Assembly: GCA_958510825.1 (NCBI GenBank)
Contig: OY294048.1
Location: 13,409,589-13,473,588, forward strand
Direction: 5' to 3'
DNA: 64,000 nt
From: Brachypterus glaber
Taxonomy: Eukaryota > Arthropoda > Insecta > Coleoptera > Kateretidae
A model generated the notes under the pieces. It saw only the letters and a program-made list of their open reading frames with translations. It was not told the DNA's origin and did no database searches. The position numbers and the translations under genes are program-made. Position 1 is the stretch's first letter. Every line of letters begins with the position of its first letter. Below, piece after piece: positions 59,511-64,000 of this stretch.

Positions 59511-60470
59511 TCAATATATAAAAAAAATGTTTAAAAAAAGATTATTTTTATAATTTCTACCAGCAAAACTTCTAGTACCGACAGTGTTACATAAATTAAT
59601 CAAATTATTTTGCTTTAACGATGGTTTAACTTTAAGCTCGGGTTAAATTGTCAGTCGAACAATTGGAACTTAAACTTAACTTAGTCGACATAATCTCAGT
59701 TTAAAAGTTAGCGTAAGTGACCCTTAATCCAGCAATTCGGCTTCAAGTAAGTTTTGTTCATTTTCTAGATTTTTTTTGCTTTATTACACGTTCGAAAAAA
59801 GGTAAACTTTATGTAACACCGTAGGGCTAACCGTTTTCAAGAAATGTTAAGTTAAAGAGATTTTATTGAGATATTTAATAAAACTATATTTTAGACGGAG
59901 CTTGGGAGGGTCGTATCTCCCTTAGGGCTAATTTTCGGACCAACGTATAAGATTTTTTTTAAATGTAGTACCTCTATTTTTAAAACACCCTGTACAAAAA
60001 CATTTTTTACACGAATTTTTAGTTGAGCGACCTCGTAGAGAAATCATATATTATGCACCTAGTATGCGAACTAAGTCTTTAGTGTTCGAGACTGAAGTTT
60101 TTTTTGCTGAGACGGAGTCGAGGCAAAAAATCAGTCGAGAACTCTTAAGACAGTTCGCATACGTGGTGCATATACTATTTTTTCTACTACCTAAAGCTAA
60201 TAACTCCAAATACCAGTTAAAAATAAAGTTTAAAAATTATTTTGACATAGCTATCAGTTTGACAAATAAGTCGAAAAAAGTTATTAATTGTCTCAAAATT
60301 TTTTCATTATTGACCGTCGTCAATGAATAATGCTTAAAAACGGTCAATAATAAATTAGTTCATTGATTTTAATGGTTGCCAAGGTAAACGAACCTTGGCA
60401 ATGGTAGATAATTTGTACGCTAGCATTAGGTAGTAGAAAATATTTCTTTTTCCAGATTTTGATGTTTACA
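59511..60470. repeat. Intergenic sequence with inverted repeats
   Basis: No gene is seen. At 59925-59995, CTTAGGGCTAATTTTCGGAC and AAAACACCCTGTACA resemble one end of a mariner-type element like that at 43735-44130. At 60048-60177 arms with TATTATGCACCTAGTATGCG and its inverse make a stem of about 55 bp. TTTTCTACTACCTAA (60180) is inverted at about 60425-60440. Confidence 0.5.
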
Positions 60471-61200
60471 TATACAGAGCGGTCCAAAAGTCACCCCCCC
60501 CTCTTAACTTTTGAACCAGTTGAGATATCGACTTCAAATTTGAAACTTTTAAATAAGACAACTTAAACTATCTTTTAGCATATATTTAATACTTTCAGCT
60601 CTTAAAATGTGGGCAGGAGGGCATGGGGGCACATTTTTTTAAATGGAAAGGGGGGTCGTGTGATACATCATTTTAAAGCTTATAAAATTCTCCAGTTAAC
60701 TTTAAATTTTTTATTTTTTTTAAACATTTTTTTTTTGGGTTTAAAATAGGGTTGAAAATGGGTATTTTTGTCAAAATTTCTCTAAACAATCCAAACAATT
60801 TTTTAAAAATGCCTAATTTCATAATGAAAAAAAGTAAATTATACTTTCAAACTAATTTTAGTTGACATAAATAAAAATTAACAAAAAAAAACTTAAAATT
60901 TTTTTTTTAGCACAAAAAACTGAAAAATCAAAACCTTAAAAAACATGTTTAAAAATGTTAAAACTGTATGGTTATATAGAGAATTTTAAAGGCTTTAAAA
61001 TGATGTATCACACGACCCCCTTTTCCATTTAAAAATATTTCCCCCTATGCCCCCCTGCTCACATTTTAAGAGATAAAAGTAACAAATATATGCTTAAAGA
61101 TAGTTTAAGTTGTCTTATTTAAGAGTTCTAAATTTGAAATCGATATCTCAACTCGTTCAAAAGTTAAGAGGGGGGGGTGACTTTTGGACCGCACTGTATA
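60471..61200. mobile_element. Mariner-type foldback MITE, copy 3
   Basis: It runs from TATACAGAGCGGTCCAAAAG to the inverse of TATACAGTGCGGTCCAAAAG. The arms are the best preserved of the family in this window, with C-runs after AGTCA. Non-coding. Confidence 0.82.
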
Positions 61201-61773
61201 AATATATTTATCCATTTTAAAGTCTATACATTTCGAAAAACCGATTTTTCAAAGTCTAAACTTCACACCTAAGGTTTTTAGGGAGGAGCATTTTTCTTAA
61301 TTTTTTTCTACTCTGCCAAATAAGGGTAGTTAATCGAAAAATTTTATTTTCTCAAAAATGGCTGTAACGATTTTGTTCAAATTTTGTACAATAATAGTAA
61401 ATTACAAACCTAATAACATGTTTTTACTAGTTTTTTCCGGAAAAATCGCCCGGGCGGAAAATATTTTTTTTTGTTTTTTTGGCGAAGACAAATTAATATT
61501 TAAATTTGCAGGTTAGGTAAACGAAAACAAAGTAATCAAAACCCTAAAACCTATCCGTACCTTTTCGCGAGAAAGTAAGTGCGGTGGAACCGTACTATTT
61601 TCAGTTAATTTCTCGTTTGGAACATCCCCATTTGTGGTATATTTTCCCATCGTATTCCTGCCTACGATCTAGTTTTGTTATTACAGTTTGCGGAAGCCAC
61701 ACATTTCTCGCATCCACATTCCCCTATCCTCATCGTATCAATCACAGTTTATTGCGCTGCTTTTCAGTATACT
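61201..61773. other. Intergenic sequence
   Basis: No gene is supported. The 93-aa plus-strand frame at 61584-61865 crosses the left end of the next element. Confidence 0.4.
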
Positions 61774-62607
61774 TACACTGCCCTACTACGCTAGAAAGCC
61801 GTAACTCCAATTTTGGTGGATTTAACCTTACACTTAGTTGTGCATTTCCATGGGCTATTTATTGAACCAATCAAATTTGAGTAAATAGTTTTATTTATGC
61901 AGTTATAAACTTATGAAAATTGCAGTATCTCCAAAATAAGGGACTATTACTAAGCTAAAAAACAGTAACTCCAAATAAGTTTTTTATTATGAAAGAAAAT
62001 ATTAGTGGCATATCATATAAACAGTTTTTTATTACCTAATATATTAAAATAAAATTAGAAGAATGTAAAGCATTAATAAAACAGTTTCTTTTTGCATTAT
62101 TATAGCTTTTGTATGACGCTAGGTTTTCTGGAAATAGCCAAAATAAAACTGCTACCAACAAAATAATACTTTGTCTTTCTCCATTAAAACAATTATTTTG
62201 GGAAACAAAAAAAAATTATTTTTTTTAATTTTTTTTTTTTTTTGAAAAATTGTCTTTTCAAAAGTAAAATTTATTTTTAAAAGGAAATTTAAAAATATAT
62301 TTTTTTATTTTTGGGTTGTTTTCTCTTTATCTTGTCACATACTTCTTTTTAGTTTAGCATTCCTAAAAATTTTGACTACGAGATACTAAACTAAAAAGCA
62401 GTAAGTGCCATTTTTTTATTTAAATAAATAATTAATGATTGCGTACTTGTGTTATAATAAAGGTACTTTAAACCTAAAGTTATACACCAACTTTCTCGAT
62501 TCTAGCTATAACACAAGGGAGTGGCTAAGACGATTTACTGTTTTTGCCATTATCTCAGTTTTATTAAATATGGAGTAACTGCTTTTTAGGGTAGTAGGGC
62601 AGTACAT
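61774..62607. mobile_element. 834-bp element with CTGCCCTACTAC ends
   Basis: The left end CACTGCCCTACTACGCTAGA and the right end (inverse of GTACTGCCCTACTACCCTAA) extend into inverted arms of about 40 bp ending near GTAACTCC. The interior is A/T-rich, with repeated AGTAACTCCAAA and AAAGCAGTAAGTGCC phrases. It shares CAACAAAATAATACTTT with the target of the ribozyme array. Confidence 0.6.
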
Positions 62608-62671
62608 ATAGGTAGTTATAACTGAAACGATACCAGAAAATTTTACTGTTACATTTAGAAGCTTTGTTTAA

Positions 62672-63300
62672 ACTAGATGAAACATTGCAAGCACCCTGTC
62701 AAAACATCGGCACTATTGTACACTAGAGCCATCTAGTTTGCAAATTTCAAACAGGTGTTTTGTTTGATTTTAAATTCTGTATCTTTAAAACATTATATTC
62801 TAGCAAAAAAACTGTATATAACATTTTTTATATGTCTTAAAAAGAGCTTTTATTTAAAATATGATTTTTTGAAATCGGGTTATAAATATGTGAGATATGC
62901 TAAAAAAACCATTTACTGCTTTAAACGCCAATATCTCGAAAACAATTCGTTTTAGGAAAACGTTGTTTATAAATAACATTTTTTGACCAATTTAAAATTA
63001 TCTTTTATATAAGTGCTAAATTAACCAAATACAATAATAATTGCCTTAATTATAAACAAAAAACGCTAAAAATAGGAGTTTTACCCTATTTTTACCCCCT
63101 TACCCCCAATGGTTTACCCCCAAAATCTAATCAGCTTTTCGGAATACGATAAGAAACAATATGAAAAAATCGCGTCGATATCTCATGTAGAAATGGAGTT
63201 AGAGTTTACACCCAGACAGACAGACAGACAGACAGACAGACGGACGCAAATTTTTTTTTTACTGATTTCGACTCAGAATGGTCGAGAAATGTGAAAAAAA
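62672..63300 (+). mobile_element. CTAGATGAAACATTGCAAGC repeat ending in a CAGA microsatellite
   Basis: A longer copy of the repeat nested at 26268-26562. After TTTTACCCTAT it continues through CCCCTTACCCCCAATGG and a (CAGA)n run at 63213-63241. The short frames across it (66 and 61 aa) are not conserved between the copies. Confidence 0.65.
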
Positions 63301-63406
63301 CGTGGTCAAAGATTTTGACTTTTCGGCGAAGATTTCAATACATCGGCACTCTTAGTAGCCGATGTAAATTAATAAGCGACTAGGCTTACACACAGTATGA
63401 ATAGTT

Positions 63407-63924
63407 AGGTAGGGGGAGATCTAATGAGTGTCCCATGATGGGACGCTGTTTTTTACTAAAGGGCTCCTAAAATTTTATTTTTAATCTTTTATACGTAACT
63501 TTTTTTAGTTATCATGTTTGGAAATAAAAGTCCAAATGTTTATTTGGGAAATGCAATATACTATTTACTGTGAATAATATATAAAGGAATGTGTAGCATT
63601 ACATATCTTCACGGCTTATTTGGTATATGTTTCGTTTTGCACTAGACTATTACATATCCCAAACAAAAACATTTTCCTTTAACCTTTAGGCAATAAAATA
63701 TCTTTTAAAATTATTAAAAAAATTACTTTTGACTTTGTAAAACTGAGTTTTTAAATTTGCCAAAAAAAACAGCTGCCCAAACTTTGCCATTTTTTATTAT
63801 TTTTTTACAGCACATCTAGGGCGATCTAATCATGGTAACAAAAACCAAAAGTTACGAAGCATAGTTCAGAAACAGGCACTGTCCCATTCAATAATATGTC
63901 CCACTTATGGGTATCTCCCCCTAA
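63407..63924. mobile_element. 518-bp element with TAGGGGGAGAT ends
   Basis: The left end TAGGGGGAGATCTAATGAGT and the right end (TGGGTATCTCCCCCTA) are terminal inverted repeats. Both are followed by TGTCCCA/TGGGACA phrases. The interior contains ACATATCTTCACGGCTTATT, one of the phrases found next to the foldback elements at 12.35, 32.75 and 43.7 kb. No transposase. Confidence 0.6.
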
Positions 63925-64000
63925 ACGTAAACAGTGTAATTTTAAGGTTTTTAATGCATGTTTGTAGTCGGAAATGTATTCTCCCTGTTTGAATGGGGGA

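Overview
The window looks like a gene-poor, strongly AT-rich stretch of an insect nuclear genome. The only host gene I can support is a single-exon forkhead gene of the FoxC/crocodile type (18168-19247, minus strand). A beetle is possible but the sequence does not settle the order. Almost everything else is repeats: many foldback MITEs, mariner-like MITEs with TA target sites, a tRNA-derived SINE, 5'-truncated non-LTR retrotransposon pieces, and very long microsatellites, including an (AC)n tract of about 646 bp.

The most notable content is two insertions that carry complete hammerhead self-cleaving ribozyme motifs, at 36791-38260 and 44451-45072. The first is a tandem array of near-identical 375-bp units with four ribozymes on the minus strand. 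The second is in the opposite orientation, with a 352-nt ribozyme-to-ribozyme monomer and a fully paired stem II. Each is flanked by its own 10-bp target-site duplication. Both use the same two termini: one end lies exactly 49 nt after the predicted cleavage site, and the other is an inverted partial copy ending at monomer nucleotide 100. This fits the animal retrozymes, small non-coding retroelements thought to spread as circular RNAs with help from Penelope-like reverse transcriptases. No Penelope-like enzyme is visible here.

Layout. 1-16 kb: foldback elements, the SINE, a mariner-type MITE family with G/C-rich ends, and a 483-bp tandem duplication. 16-21.3 kb: the crocodile gene, with a perfect hairpin in its 3' flank, a relatively GC-rich 5' flank, and three to four degenerate tandem units further upstream, one of which has grown a 159-bp ATT microsatellite. 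22.5-25.8 kb: a nested pair of inverted repeats. 26-36 kb: nested MITEs, and a non-LTR fragment embedded in (AC)n. 36.8-45.1 kb: the two retrozyme-like insertions and other elements. 45-64 kb: a reverse-transcriptase fragment, a 398-bp tandem triplication inside a MITE, a 211-bp near-perfect palindrome with hammerhead-like cores, and more foldback elements.

All repeat families were named by comparing copies with each other inside this window. Superfamily names are inference from termini and target sites. Short open frames other than the genes listed lie inside repeats and show no protein-like features.
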